A stretch of DNA of 64,000 nt, from assembly GCA_030403585.1 (NCBI GenBank), contig JAUEPE010000013.1:1-64000 (forward strand), in the 5' to 3' direction. The translations under genes and the position numbers were made by a program. Positions 27,044-35,415 of this stretch are shown here, in pieces; position 1 is the first letter of the stretch; each line of letters opens with the position of its first letter. Source of the DNA: Frankia sp. RB7. Lineage in GTDB: Bacteria > Pseudomonadota > Alphaproteobacteria > Rhizobiales > Xanthobacteraceae. The notes below the pieces were generated by a model. The model saw nothing but the letters and a program-made list of their open reading frames with translations. It did no database searches and was not told the origin of the DNA.

Positions 27044-28452
27044 TACCGGAGCGTGGTGGTGACGCCGAACACAGCGGCGTCACCGATCCGCGACACGCCG
27101 GTAGGATCGTTCGGGTTGGCGATGCCACCGGAGGGACGCACCACATACTGGAAATAAGGCGCGATCAGCCAGCCCGGCTTGATGTGCGCCTCGTAAATGA
27201 TTTCGAGCAAGGCCTCGCTGCTGCGTACCGGGCTCTGGATGCCGTTGAAAAACTGCGTATCGACGTCGAGGCTTCGTGCTGCGCCCGAAATCCGCATATA
27301 GGCCACCCCGATCCCGAACCGATCGAGCGGACGGCCTGGCGTAAAGCCGACAAAGCCGACGCCGCCGTCGAGATAGAGATCGATCAGATTGCGGTCGGGC
27401 GGGCTGTAGGCGATCCGGCCGAACGCGGTGACGCCGGGGATCGAGGCCGATACGGTCTTTTCGGTTTCTGTCCCCGGCGGCCGCCAGAGGGCCTGTTCGA
27501 CGACCGCGTAGATTCCGTAATTGCCGCGAAGCTTCGCTGGAATGCCGGACCCGGTCGGGTCCGCGAGCGAGAAGCCGTCCGCAGTGAAGCGCTGACTGTC
27601 GAAGTCGCCGAAATGATACCAGCCACCGGGCGTGAAGTTACCGGCAAGCGAGCTTCCGCCGATATCAACATGATAGTCGAAGTGAACCTGGCCGATGACC
27701 CAGGGCGGATCATTGACGCGGAACGCCAGACCGTGATTGTCACGCGTCTGCGGATCTCCGTCACCGGGCGCGGCCGGATTGCCGTTGAACACCGCACCGA
27801 AGACGGTGACGTTGTCCGCGATCTGGGCCTTGACGCGAATACCGGGCACCGCGATCGGCGGCGCCGGGCCGCCGGCCGGCAAATTGGTGGCCTTGATCGC
27901 GGGCCAACCGAAGGTGCCGTTGATGAAGAGGTCGTCGGTCTGGCTGTCGAAGAACTCGACGTCGGCCGCCTGCTGACCGGCGCGGATGTTCAGGCGATCA
28001 TTGAAGAAGCTCTGCTCGAAATACGCGTTGTAGAGCCGCTGGTCGGGCAGCGCCTCGATCTCGCTGATGGTGGCGAGATTGTAGATGTAGTTACGGCTGA
28101 GCCCCCGGCCGTAGATGATGTAACCGTTGGCAAAGATACGGCCGCCGGTCCAGCCGACGAGCTTGTCGAGATCGGCGTCGACTGACAGATCGAGCCGGCC
28201 GAAATGGATGGCGCCGCGCGAGACCCCGCCCGACACATTGCCGATATTGTCGGCGATGTAGGTCGCGCCGAAATTCAGCCCCTTGTTGGCGAGCCCGTCA
28301 TGCCACTCGTTGAACCATTTTGGGAACAGCCAGTCGGCGGCGCTCTCATCCTTGGCGCCGGCGAATGCGCTGGTGGTCGCGAACAACGTCGCCGCGATCA
28401 CGAGCGAGCGTCGCAATGTAAATGTCTGGGCGATCGCACTCACGGCTGGCAC
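27040..28452 (-). CDS. carbohydrate porin, OprB family
   Basis: Outer-membrane beta-barrel of 470 residues for diffusion of sugars or other small solutes. A signal peptide precedes the mature part, with hydrophobic core LVIAATLFATTSAFAGA and likely cleavage after AFA near residue 31. The mature part has OprB hallmarks: WFNEWHDGLANKGLNFGATY, GRLDLSVDADLDKLVGW and the terminal beta-strand ending in an aromatic residue (TLRY). It has no ABC system beside it. Convergent overlap with the MFS gene. Confidence 0.88.
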   Translation of the reverse strand: MPAVSAIAQTFTLRRSLVIAATLFATTSAFAGAKDESAADWLFPKWFNEWHDGLANKGLNFGATYIADNIGNVSGGVSRGAIHFGRLDLSVDADLDKLVGWTGGRIFANGYIIYGRGLSRNYIYNLATISEIEALPDQRLYNAYFEQSFFNDRLNIRAGQQAADVEFFDSQTDDLFINGTFGWPAIKATNLPAGGPAPPIAVPGIRVKAQIADNVTVFGAVFNGNPAAPGDGDPQTRDNHGLAFRVNDPPWVIGQVHFDYHVDIGGSSLAGNFTPGGWYHFGDFDSQRFTADGFSLADPTGSGIPAKLRGNYGIYAVVEQALWRPPGTETEKTVSASIPGVTAFGRIAYSPPDRNLIDLYLDGGVGFVGFTPGRPLDRFGIGVAYMRISGAARSLDVDTQFFNGIQSPVRSSEALLEIIYEAHIKPGWLIAPYFQYVVRPSGGIANPNDPTGVSRIGDAAVFGVTTTLRY

Positions 28453-28465
28453 CGGCTGTCATGCG

Positions 28466-29485
28466 CTATTTTTTGAAGATGCCGGTGCGCCGCATGAACA
28501 GATAGGCAAGGCCGATCGAGCTCACCATCAGCGCCGCCGCCCAGATAAACCCCTCGTCGACGTCGGTGAACGGCAGGCCCTTGGTGTTCATGCCGAAGAT
28601 GCCGGTGATCAGCGTCGGCGGCAGCAACAGCGTCGTCACGATCGAGAGCGTGTGGAGGTGTTTGTTGCTCTCCTCCTCGTTCTTGAAACGCAGCTCCTCC
28701 TCGAGCAGGCGGCTGCGCTCGCGCAGTTCTACGATGTCATGATCGAGACCGTCGAGCCGCTGCGCGAGTTTGCCGGCCTGAATGCGCAAGCCCGGCGACA
28801 GATGATCGGTATTCTTCTGGTCGAGGCGGTGAAACAGCACGCGCAGGCCGGTGAGCTGGCGGTGCAGTCTGACGCAGGTCCGGCGCAGCCGGCCAAGCGT
28901 GCGGCGCATCTCCGGCTTGGCGTCGTCGGCCAGGATCCGCTCCTCAATGCCGTCGATTTCCTGGCCGAGCTTGTCGGCCATGCGGTCGAGTGTGTCGGCG
29001 ACCTCGTCGACGATCTTCTCCAGGAGATGGGCGACATTGTCGACGCGATAGCCGCCTTCGAGCACGCGCCGCGTCGCGTCCGCCGAGCACAGCGCCTGAT
29101 GCCGGCCCGAGACCAGCAGATGCTCGGTCATGGCGAAGCGCAGGAACGCGGTCTCTTCCGTGGCGGCGTCGATGTCGCGGACGAGATCGGAGAACACGCC
29201 ATAGACGCAGTGGTCGATGACGTGCAGCTGCTGAAACGTGTCGCTCGACAGCAAGAGGTCACGCGCCAGCGGCGGCAGCTGTGACGCCGCGATCCACGGC
29301 CGCGCGCGACCATCGGTCAAATTGAAATGCAGCCAGAGCCGGCCATCATGGCTGAACTCGATCGGCTGGTCGATCGGCAGCGCCTCGGCGCTGCCGTCGT
29401 CGTGCAGGCGGAACGCCCAGACCAGGCCGGGAATGGCGGGTTCAGCGCTCGATATCGCGCCGACAAGCTTCGCCGGCTCAGCCAT
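28466..29485 (-). CDS. CorA/ZntB family divalent-cation transporter
   Basis: Homopentameric inner-membrane Mg2+ or Zn2+ channel. The 339-residue protein has a large N-terminal cytoplasmic domain with a long helix (about residues 150-270) and two C-terminal membrane helices. The signature GIFGMNTKGLPF lies at the end of helix 1 and the tail is basic (RRTGIFKK). GMN followed by TKGLPF rather than acidic residues resembles ZntB, so zinc export or uptake is possible. The ATG at 29485 follows GGGGGTAGGC; 29512 is an alternative start. Confidence 0.88.
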   Translation of the reverse strand: MAEPAKLVGAISSAEPAIPGLVWAFRLHDDGSAEALPIDQPIEFSHDGRLWLHFNLTDGRARPWIAASQLPPLARDLLLSSDTFQQLHVIDHCVYGVFSDLVRDIDAATEETAFLRFAMTEHLLVSGRHQALCSADATRRVLEGGYRVDNVAHLLEKIVDEVADTLDRMADKLGQEIDGIEERILADDAKPEMRRTLGRLRRTCVRLHRQLTGLRVLFHRLDQKNTDHLSPGLRIQAGKLAQRLDGLDHDIVELRERSRLLEEELRFKNEEESNKHLHTLSIVTTLLLPPTLITGIFGMNTKGLPFTDVDEGFIWAAALMVSSIGLAYLFMRRTGIFKK

Positions 29486-29593
29486 GCCTACCCCCACGTC
29501 AATGCAGCCCATGCCCGGGCGGCCGTTAGCGGCCTCCTCCGGGTCCTCCTGCAGTCAATTACGCCAGTGTTACAGTTTGATGATGGGGCCGCC

Positions 29594-30370
29594 CTACTCC
29601 GCGGCCAGCCCCGTCGCAGCCTGGGCTTCCTTGATGTAGTCGTGGACGACGCGGCCGAACGGCAGCGTCAAATCGGCGATGTAGTGATGCGCGCCGATGC
29701 AGCGGCGGACGGGGAAATCCGCAACCGGGGCGTTGACGTGCGGCACCAGATGCAGCCGGCCGGGGCCCATCCAGGAGCCCTTCGGCACGATGTCGATCAG
29801 GTTGATGGCGACGAGCTGGCAGACCTCGAGATGGCCGTCGACGCCCGGGATCATCTTCAGATTGATCTGCGTCTTCGACAGCGTGGCGCGGGTGAGATCG
29901 CCGTTGCCGGCCATGCTCTCGTGCTTGTAGCCCATCGTGCCCATGGCGACGAGCTGGCCGGCATATTCAAGCGTGCCCGTCAGCGTGTCCTTGACGATCT
30001 CGAGTTTTGGATGGGCGTACTTCTTGGGGAAGCCCCAGATCTCGCGGCCGGCCGCGATCGGCGGATCATCGTCGAGATACATCTGCGAGACGAAGTTGAC
30101 CTCCTCGCCGTGTAGCCGCGCCGGGATCACCAGGCCGGACTCGGTGTAGCTGCCGAAGCCGGAGGAGTCCGGCATCCTGATCCATTCATAGTGCACGATC
30201 GGCTGGTCGATCGGCTCGAGCGGCTCAGGCAGGCCGGCACGGATCAGGTCGGGATCGGTCTCGTAGGTGATGACCAGGAATTCGCGGTTGACGAAGCGGT
30301 ACGGGCCGGCCGGATAGCTCGGCCCGGCGGCCGGCATGGACGGAAGCCTCAGCACGTCTTCCCTGCGCAT
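29594..30370 (-). CDS. adc: acetoacetate decarboxylase
   Basis: Decarboxylates acetoacetate to acetone and CO2 via a lysine Schiff base. The 258-residue protein contains the catalytic segment EIWGFPKKYAHP with K116/K117, matching the Lys115-Lys116 pair known from Clostridium. YGQ-like and ESG-rich loops are also seen. The ATG at 30370 gives the family start MRREDVLRLPSMPAAGP. It is divergent from the patatin gene; in related rhizobia acetoacetate decarboxylase genes cluster with a patatin and a hydroxybutyrate dehydrogenase, suggesting a link to polyhydroxybutyrate turnover (inference). No bdhA is adjacent here. Confidence 0.92.
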   Translation of the reverse strand: MRREDVLRLPSMPAAGPSYPAGPYRFVNREFLVITYETDPDLIRAGLPEPLEPIDQPIVHYEWIRMPDSSGFGSYTESGLVIPARLHGEEVNFVSQMYLDDDPPIAAGREIWGFPKKYAHPKLEIVKDTLTGTLEYAGQLVAMGTMGYKHESMAGNGDLTRATLSKTQINLKMIPGVDGHLEVCQLVAINLIDIVPKGSWMGPGRLHLVPHVNAPVADFPVRRCIGAHHYIADLTLPFGRVVHDYIKEAQAATGLAAE

Positions 30371-30590
30371 CGTTGTCTCCTGTGGTGATGCTGTGATGTC
30401 CGGCAAGTTCCGACTTTTCGCAAATTGCTAGCCGCCGTCCTTGACTGCGATATGACCGATTTCCGTCAGCCACACGACCTGGTGCCATTCCCGTTGCGGT
30501 TGACCTGCATGCAAAGGATGCATCGGCCTGCTTTGTCATCACGCCGTCACCACCGGCCGCAATCGTCCCATGAAGGCAGGAGGCATCACT

Positions 30591-31766
30591 ATGGACGCTC
30601 GCACGTCGCAACCGACACATCAGACCCATCAGCCTCCCGCGCGGGGCTGGCGGCCCGAGCGCTGCGACCGTGTCGCGCTGGTCCTGCAAGGCGGCGGCGC
30701 GCTCGGCGCCTACCAGGCCGGCGTCTACCAGGCGCTGCACGAAGCCGGCATCGAGCCCGACTGGGTCACCGGCGTCTCCATCGGCGCGATCAACTCGGCG
30801 ATCATCGCCGGCAACAAGCCGGAGAAGCGGCTCGATGCGCTGCGCGTGTTCTGGGAGCGCATCACCAATCGCAAGATCTGGCACTACACGCCCGACGGCG
30901 ACGTCTTTCGCCAATGGCGCAATCTCTACAGCTCCTGGATGACGTCGGCGATGGGCCAGCCGGGCTTCTTCACCCCGCATCAGGTCAACCCGTGGCTCAG
31001 CCCGGCCGGCGCCAAAACCGCAACCAGCTATTACGACACGGCTGCGCTGAAGGCGACGTTGCTCGAGCTCGTCGACTTCGGCCTCATCAACGAGAAGAAG
31101 ACCCGCTTCGCGGTCGGCGCGGTCAACGTGCTCTCCGGCAACTTCATCTATTTCGACAACGCCCATGACGAGATCGAGCCGGAGCACATCATGGCCTCCG
31201 GCGCCCTGCCCCCCGCGCTGCCGATGGTACGGATCGGCACCGATCATTTCTGGGACGGCGGCATCGTCTCCAACACGCCGCTGCAGCATCTGCTCGACCA
31301 GGAGGACGCGATCAATTCGCTGGTGTTCCAGGTCGACCTGTTCAGCGCGCGTGGCGTGCTGCCGCGCTCGATCCAGGACGTGATGGCCCGCCACAAGGAC
31401 ATCATGTATTCCTCGCGCACCCGCCACAACACCGACGTCTACCGCCGCACCCATAATCTCAAGGTGCTGCTCTACAAGGCGCTGGCAAAAGTCCCGGACG
31501 AGCAACTCTCAGACGAGGACCGCAGCCTCAAGGCCAGCCTGCGCCGCATGCCGGAAATCGCGATCCTGCATCTGATCTACCAGCAGAAGGCCTATGAGGG
31601 CGACGCCAAGGACCACGAATTCTCGGGCACCTCGATGCGCGAGCACTGGACCTCCGGCTACGAGGACACCAAGCGCACCCTGAAGCGCCGCGACTGGATC
31701 AAGATGCCGGACGAAGGCATGGGCCTCGTCGTGCACGACGTGCATCGGGAGACGGAGAGCGCCTGA
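30591..31766 (+). CDS. patatin-like phospholipase with DUF3734 C-terminus
   Basis: Serine acyl hydrolase of 391 residues with a Ser-Asp dyad. It has the oxyanion loop GGGALGAYQ (residues 34-42), the nucleophile elbow GVSIG with S63, and the DGG motif in FWDGGIVSNTP near residue 220. The C-terminal third matches the DUF3734 extension common in rhizobial patatins. AGGAGGCATCACT before the ATG at 30591 is a strong ribosome site and decides the start. Substrate (phospholipid or polyhydroxybutyrate) is not known. Divergent from adc. Confidence 0.9.
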   Translation: MDARTSQPTHQTHQPPARGWRPERCDRVALVLQGGGALGAYQAGVYQALHEAGIEPDWVTGVSIGAINSAIIAGNKPEKRLDALRVFWERITNRKIWHYTPDGDVFRQWRNLYSSWMTSAMGQPGFFTPHQVNPWLSPAGAKTATSYYDTAALKATLLELVDFGLINEKKTRFAVGAVNVLSGNFIYFDNAHDEIEPEHIMASGALPPALPMVRIGTDHFWDGGIVSNTPLQHLLDQEDAINSLVFQVDLFSARGVLPRSIQDVMARHKDIMYSSRTRHNTDVYRRTHNLKVLLYKALAKVPDEQLSDEDRSLKASLRRMPEIAILHLIYQQKAYEGDAKDHEFSGTSMREHWTSGYEDTKRTLKRRDWIKMPDEGMGLVVHDVHRETESA

Positions 31767-32073
31767 GACGGCGCTCTCGACAAAACGCGAAAACAACCCC
31801 ATGCACAGTAGAAATCGTTCAAGAATTTAGTCGCGACGACTCGACCCATAGCACGGCGTTTGACACGTCGGGCAAAACACCTGCATGATGGCATCATTGT
31901 AAAATCGCACGACTGATCCGCTCTGCGCCAACGCGCGACATGGCGAGCTCGCGCCCGACGCCGTACATTGAGCGTTGAGAGCGTCAGTTAATCCGAGCGG
32001 TGCAGACAGTCACGATCCTCTGTGCCTCCAGTTCCGTAACGCCGCTGACCTCGCCGATGCGCGGGAGACAATC
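31767..32073. other. 307-base intergenic region
   Basis: No credible gene. It is more A+T-rich than its surroundings in the first half. TTGACA is at 31860-31865 and a 13-base palindrome ATGATG-G-CATCAT is at 31885-31897, which could be an operator for the downstream aldehyde dehydrogenase gene. The reading frame of that gene is open back to a TTG at 31975 but the ribosome site favours 32074. Confidence 0.5.
31885..31897. promoter_or_regulatory. 13-base palindrome upstream of the aldehyde dehydrogenase gene
   Basis: ATGATGGCATCAT is symmetric about G31891. It lies about 177 bases before the downstream start codon, next to a TTGACA box. Function is inferred from symmetry only. Confidence 0.25.
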
Positions 32074-33447
32074 ATGATTCAAGTCGTACAGGCCTTCGAC
32101 CGAAAAGAGATCACCGAGCTCGCCAGTGACGACGCCGCCGCGCTCGAAGCGAAATTCGAGACCGCGCGAAAACTGCTCGCGGACCGAAAGGCCTGGCTGA
32201 AGCCGCATCAGCGGATCGCCATCCTCCACAAGCTCGCCGATCTGGTTGCCGAGAAGCGGCAGGATTTCGGTATCCTGATCGCACGGGAGGGCGGCAAGCC
32301 GCTCACGGATGCGTTGATCGAGACCGATCGGGCGATCGACGGCATCCGCTCTGCGGCGGATTTCCTGCGAACCCGCGCTGGCGTCGAGATCCCCATGGGC
32401 CTCACGCCCGCGAGCGACGGCCGCCGGGCATGGACCATCAAGGAACCGATCGGCATCGTCGCGGCCATCTCGGCCTTCAATCATCCCCTCAACCTGATCG
32501 TTCACCAGGTCGCGCCGGCGATCGCGACCGGTTGCCCGGTGATCGTGAAGCCGGCGGGCACAACGCCGCTGTGCTGCGTGGAACTGGTGAAGCTCGTTCA
32601 CAAGGCCGGCATGCCCGAAGGCTGGGTTCAGACGTTCTTACCCGACGATCCGAGCCTTCCGGAAAAATTTGCGACCGACCCGCGCGTCGCCTTCCTGAGC
32701 TTCATCGGCTCGGCACGTGTCGGCTGGCACCTGCGATCTGTCATCACGCCCGGTGCGCGCTGTGCTCTCGAGCACGGTGGCGTCGCCCCCCTCATCGTCG
32801 ACCGCAGTGCCGACCTCGAGAAAATCATCGAGCCGGTCGTCAAGGGCGGTTACTACCACGCGGGACAAGTCTGCGTGTCGGTGCAGCGCATCTACGTGCA
32901 TTCCGCGCTTCAGAAGGAATTCATCGACCGGATGGCGGCAAGGGTCGAGGCCCTGAAGGTGGGAGATCCGACCCTCCCCAGGACGGAGGTCGGGCCGCTG
33001 ATCACACCGCGGGAGGTCGAGCGTGTCGAAGGCTGGATCGCCGAGGCGACATCCGGCGGAACGCGCCAGATCGGCGGCGGACGGTTGAGCGAGACGACAC
33101 TCAAGCCATCGATCCTCGTCTCGCCACCGCGCGACGCAAAAGTCTCGACCCTGGAAGTCTTCGGGCCGGTGACCTGCGTCTATCCGTTCGATCGCATCGA
33201 CGATGCTATCGAAGAGGCCAACTCACTTCCCGTCTCGTTCCAGTCCGCCATCTTCACGCGCGATCTCGCGGTCGCACTCGATGCCGCGGAGCGCCTCGAC
33301 GCGGCGGCGGTGTTGATCAACGACCACACCGCCTTCCGTACCGACTGGATGCCCTTCGCAGGCCGCCGCGTATCAGGCCACGGCGTCGGCGGCATCCCGT
33401 ACACGATGCACGAGATGACCGCGGAGAAGATGATCGTTTTCAAGTAG
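32074..33447 (+). CDS. NAD(P)-dependent aldehyde dehydrogenase family protein
   Basis: Oxidises an aldehyde to the acid. The 457-residue enzyme has the cofactor loop GIVAAISAFNHPLNLIVHQV, the FIGSARVGWHLR helix, the general-base glutamate in ALEHGGVAP and the nucleophile in AGQVCVSVQR (near residue 265). It is closer to the lactaldehyde/phosphonoacetaldehyde dehydrogenase branch than to betaine dehydrogenases; the substrate is unknown. GGGAGACAATC precedes the ATG at 32074. Confidence 0.87.
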   Translation: MIQVVQAFDRKEITELASDDAAALEAKFETARKLLADRKAWLKPHQRIAILHKLADLVAEKRQDFGILIAREGGKPLTDALIETDRAIDGIRSAADFLRTRAGVEIPMGLTPASDGRRAWTIKEPIGIVAAISAFNHPLNLIVHQVAPAIATGCPVIVKPAGTTPLCCVELVKLVHKAGMPEGWVQTFLPDDPSLPEKFATDPRVAFLSFIGSARVGWHLRSVITPGARCALEHGGVAPLIVDRSADLEKIIEPVVKGGYYHAGQVCVSVQRIYVHSALQKEFIDRMAARVEALKVGDPTLPRTEVGPLITPREVERVEGWIAEATSGGTRQIGGGRLSETTLKPSILVSPPRDAKVSTLEVFGPVTCVYPFDRIDDAIEEANSLPVSFQSAIFTRDLAVALDAAERLDAAAVLINDHTAFRTDWMPFAGRRVSGHGVGGIPYTMHEMTAEKMIVFK

Positions 33448-33481
33448 GCGGCGACCGCTCTTAGTCGGCGTCATTTCCGCG

Positions 33482-33523
33482 AAAAAAAGAAGCCCACTGC
33501 GAAACGAGAGTTCTCCAGTGGCT
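33482..33523 (-). terminator. minus-strand terminator-like hairpin without an assigned gene
   Basis: Read on the minus strand, AGCCACTG (33523-33516) pairs with CAGTGGGCT (33499-33491) with one bulge, and TCTTTTTTT follows (to 33482). The loop contains GAGAACTCTC, itself a small hairpin. No supported minus-strand gene lies upstream of it, so it could end a small RNA from the 33.5-33.65 kb gap, or be chance. Confidence 0.4.
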
Positions 33524-33654
33524 TGGTTGCTCGTCCCCCCGGCTCGCCAGCTTGAAGCCATATTTGCCGTTAGACTTCGCGGCCCAAACGTGGACAATAC
33601 CCCCAAGCGCTTCGCGCGCGCAGTGCACACAAAGATGCGCCAAGGGGAAACAAA

Positions 33655-35130
33655 ATGCCGACTGCCTTCCCGTCGCCCGTACCCGCCATTCCGACCACGC
33701 CTTTGACCGCCCAGCTCCGCGACGCCTTGCGCGCGATCGTAGGCGAGAAAGGTTTCATCGAGGACGAGCACGGCAAGCAGCCGTTCGTCACGGACTGGCG
33801 GGGGCTGCTGGTTGGCGGCGCCGGGGCGGTCATACGTCCCGGCAATACCGAGGAAGTCTCGAAAGTGGTCCGGCTTTGCCATGAGCACGGCGTCGCGATC
33901 GTGCCGCAGGGTGGCAACACCGGGCTGATGGGCGCCGCCACGCCCTGGCCTGTGCACACCGGCATCGTGCTGTCACTCGGCCGCATGAACCGCGTGCTGG
34001 AGGTCGATCCCGTCGGCTATGCGATGACGGTCGAGGCCGGCTGCGTCTTGCAGACGCTGCAGGAGACCGCGGCTGCGCACGACAGGTTCCTGCCGCTGAG
34101 CCTTGGCGCCGAGGGCTCCTGCATGATCGGCGGAAATCTCTCGACCAACGCCGGCGGCGTGCAGGTGCTGCGCTACGGCAACGCGCGCAACCTCGTATTC
34201 GGGCTCGAGGTCGTCCTGCCCAACGGCGACGTCTGGAACGGCTTGCGTGCGCTCAAGAAGGACAACACCGGCTACGACCTCAAGCACCTCTTCATGGGCG
34301 CCGAGGGGACGCTCGGCATCATCACCAAGGCCGTTCTCAAACTATGGCCGGCGCCGAAGGACGTCTGCACGGCGTGGCTGGCTGTCCGCGATCCACGCGC
34401 GGCGCTGGAGATCCTCTCGGACGCGCATGCGGCATCCGAGGACAATGTGGGGTCTTGCGAGCTGCTGAGCCGCGCGGCCGTCGACCTCGTGATGCGGCAC
34501 ATTCCCGGTGTCCAGGATCCGCTCAAGGCGGATTCGCCGTGGTACCTGCTGCTCGAATGGTCGTCCTCGCGCCCACGGCAGGACGGGGCCGACGGCATGT
34601 CGGAGAAGCTGGAGCAATTTCTCGCCGACCAGCTCGAGGCCGGTCGCGTGGTCGACGCGGTGATCGCGCAGACCGTCGGCCAATCACGCAACATGTGGCG
34701 CATCCGGGAAGCCATGGCCGAGGCCTCCCGCGCCGAGGGACCGGGGATCAGCTACGATATGTCGGTGGCGATCTCCAGAATTCCGGAGTTCATCGACAAG
34801 GGGCTCAAGGCCGTGCTCGATATTCTCCCGAGCATTCGCCCCTATCCTTTGGGGCATATCGGCGACGGCAATCTGCATTTTTCGTTCATGGGGCCGAAGG
34901 GGATGGATCAGCAGACGCTGAACCAGTACACGGCCGCGATCACGCGGGCCGTGAACGACATCATCACCTCCATGGGCGGCTCGATCTCGGCGGAGCATGG
35001 CATCGGCATCGACAAGCTCGACGAGCTCAGCCATTACCGCTCCAAGACCGAGCTCGACATCATGCGCACCATCAAGCGCGCGCTCGATCCGCAGAACATC
35101 ATGAATCCGGGCAAGGTGCTGCGGGTGTAG
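33655..35130 (+). CDS. FAD-binding D-2-hydroxyacid dehydrogenase (GlcD/D-2-hydroxyglutarate dehydrogenase type)
   Basis: Flavoprotein of 491 residues that oxidises a D-2-hydroxyacid and passes electrons to an acceptor protein or quinone. The PCMH-type FAD domain shows VPQGGNTGLMG and GGNLSTNAGGVQVLRYG. The C-terminal domain has the metal-binding GHIGDGNLHFSF and EHGIGIDK. The overall pattern is that of D-2-hydroxyglutarate dehydrogenases, but D-lactate and glycolate oxidases share it. GGGGAAACAAA precedes the ATG. It is monocistronic: a repeat pair lies just downstream. Confidence 0.9.
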   Translation: MPTAFPSPVPAIPTTPLTAQLRDALRAIVGEKGFIEDEHGKQPFVTDWRGLLVGGAGAVIRPGNTEEVSKVVRLCHEHGVAIVPQGGNTGLMGAATPWPVHTGIVLSLGRMNRVLEVDPVGYAMTVEAGCVLQTLQETAAAHDRFLPLSLGAEGSCMIGGNLSTNAGGVQVLRYGNARNLVFGLEVVLPNGDVWNGLRALKKDNTGYDLKHLFMGAEGTLGIITKAVLKLWPAPKDVCTAWLAVRDPRAALEILSDAHAASEDNVGSCELLSRAAVDLVMRHIPGVQDPLKADSPWYLLLEWSSSRPRQDGADGMSEKLEQFLADQLEAGRVVDAVIAQTVGQSRNMWRIREAMAEASRAEGPGISYDMSVAISRIPEFIDKGLKAVLDILPSIRPYPLGHIGDGNLHFSFMGPKGMDQQTLNQYTAAITRAVNDIITSMGGSISAEHGIGIDKLDELSHYRSKTELDIMRTIKRALDPQNIMNPGKVLRV

Positions 35131-35132
35131 CT

Positions 35133-35219
35133 CGTCATCGCGAGCGCAGCGAAGCAATCCTGGCTGTCTCCGCGGAGGGAATCTGGATTGCTTCGTCGCG
35201 AGGGATCCTCGCAATGACG
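35133..35219. repeat. palindromic repeat (CGTCATTGCGAG family)
   Basis: CGTCATCGCGAGCG with GAAGCAATCC on the left; GGATTGCTTCG and CTCGCAATGACG on the right. It starts three bases after the dehydrogenase stop codon and may serve as its transcript end. Confidence 0.8.
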
Positions 35220-35299
35220 GTGGAGGGAGTTGGGCCGTCTGCGGGTGCCTTGCTCCGCGATGCACGGGGATGCGGTTCACGCAGGATGCTGCCACACGC

Positions 35300-35411
35300 T
35301 CCGTCATTGCGAGTTTGGACCGGCCTTGAGGGGCCGACGCGCGCTGAATGCCAGACTGCCTCCGCGGAGGGACTCTGGGTTGCTTCGTCGCAAGAGCTCC
35401 TCGCATTGACG
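35300..35411. repeat. degenerate palindromic repeat (CGTCATTGCGAG family)
   Basis: CGTCATTGCGAG at 35300-35311 and CTCGCATTGACG at 35400-35411 (one substitution) bracket a diverged centre containing CTCCGCGGAGG. It is the second copy within 170 bases, in the convergent gap before the carboxyltransferase gene end. Confidence 0.7.
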
Positions 35412-35415
35412 AGGA

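Noticed and set aside
33461-33643. 60-residue minus-strand frame in the 33.5 kb gap
   Set aside because: TTG start without a ribosome site, weaker GC3 than neighbours and a terminator-like hairpin inside it. It was kept only as part of the small RNA finding.
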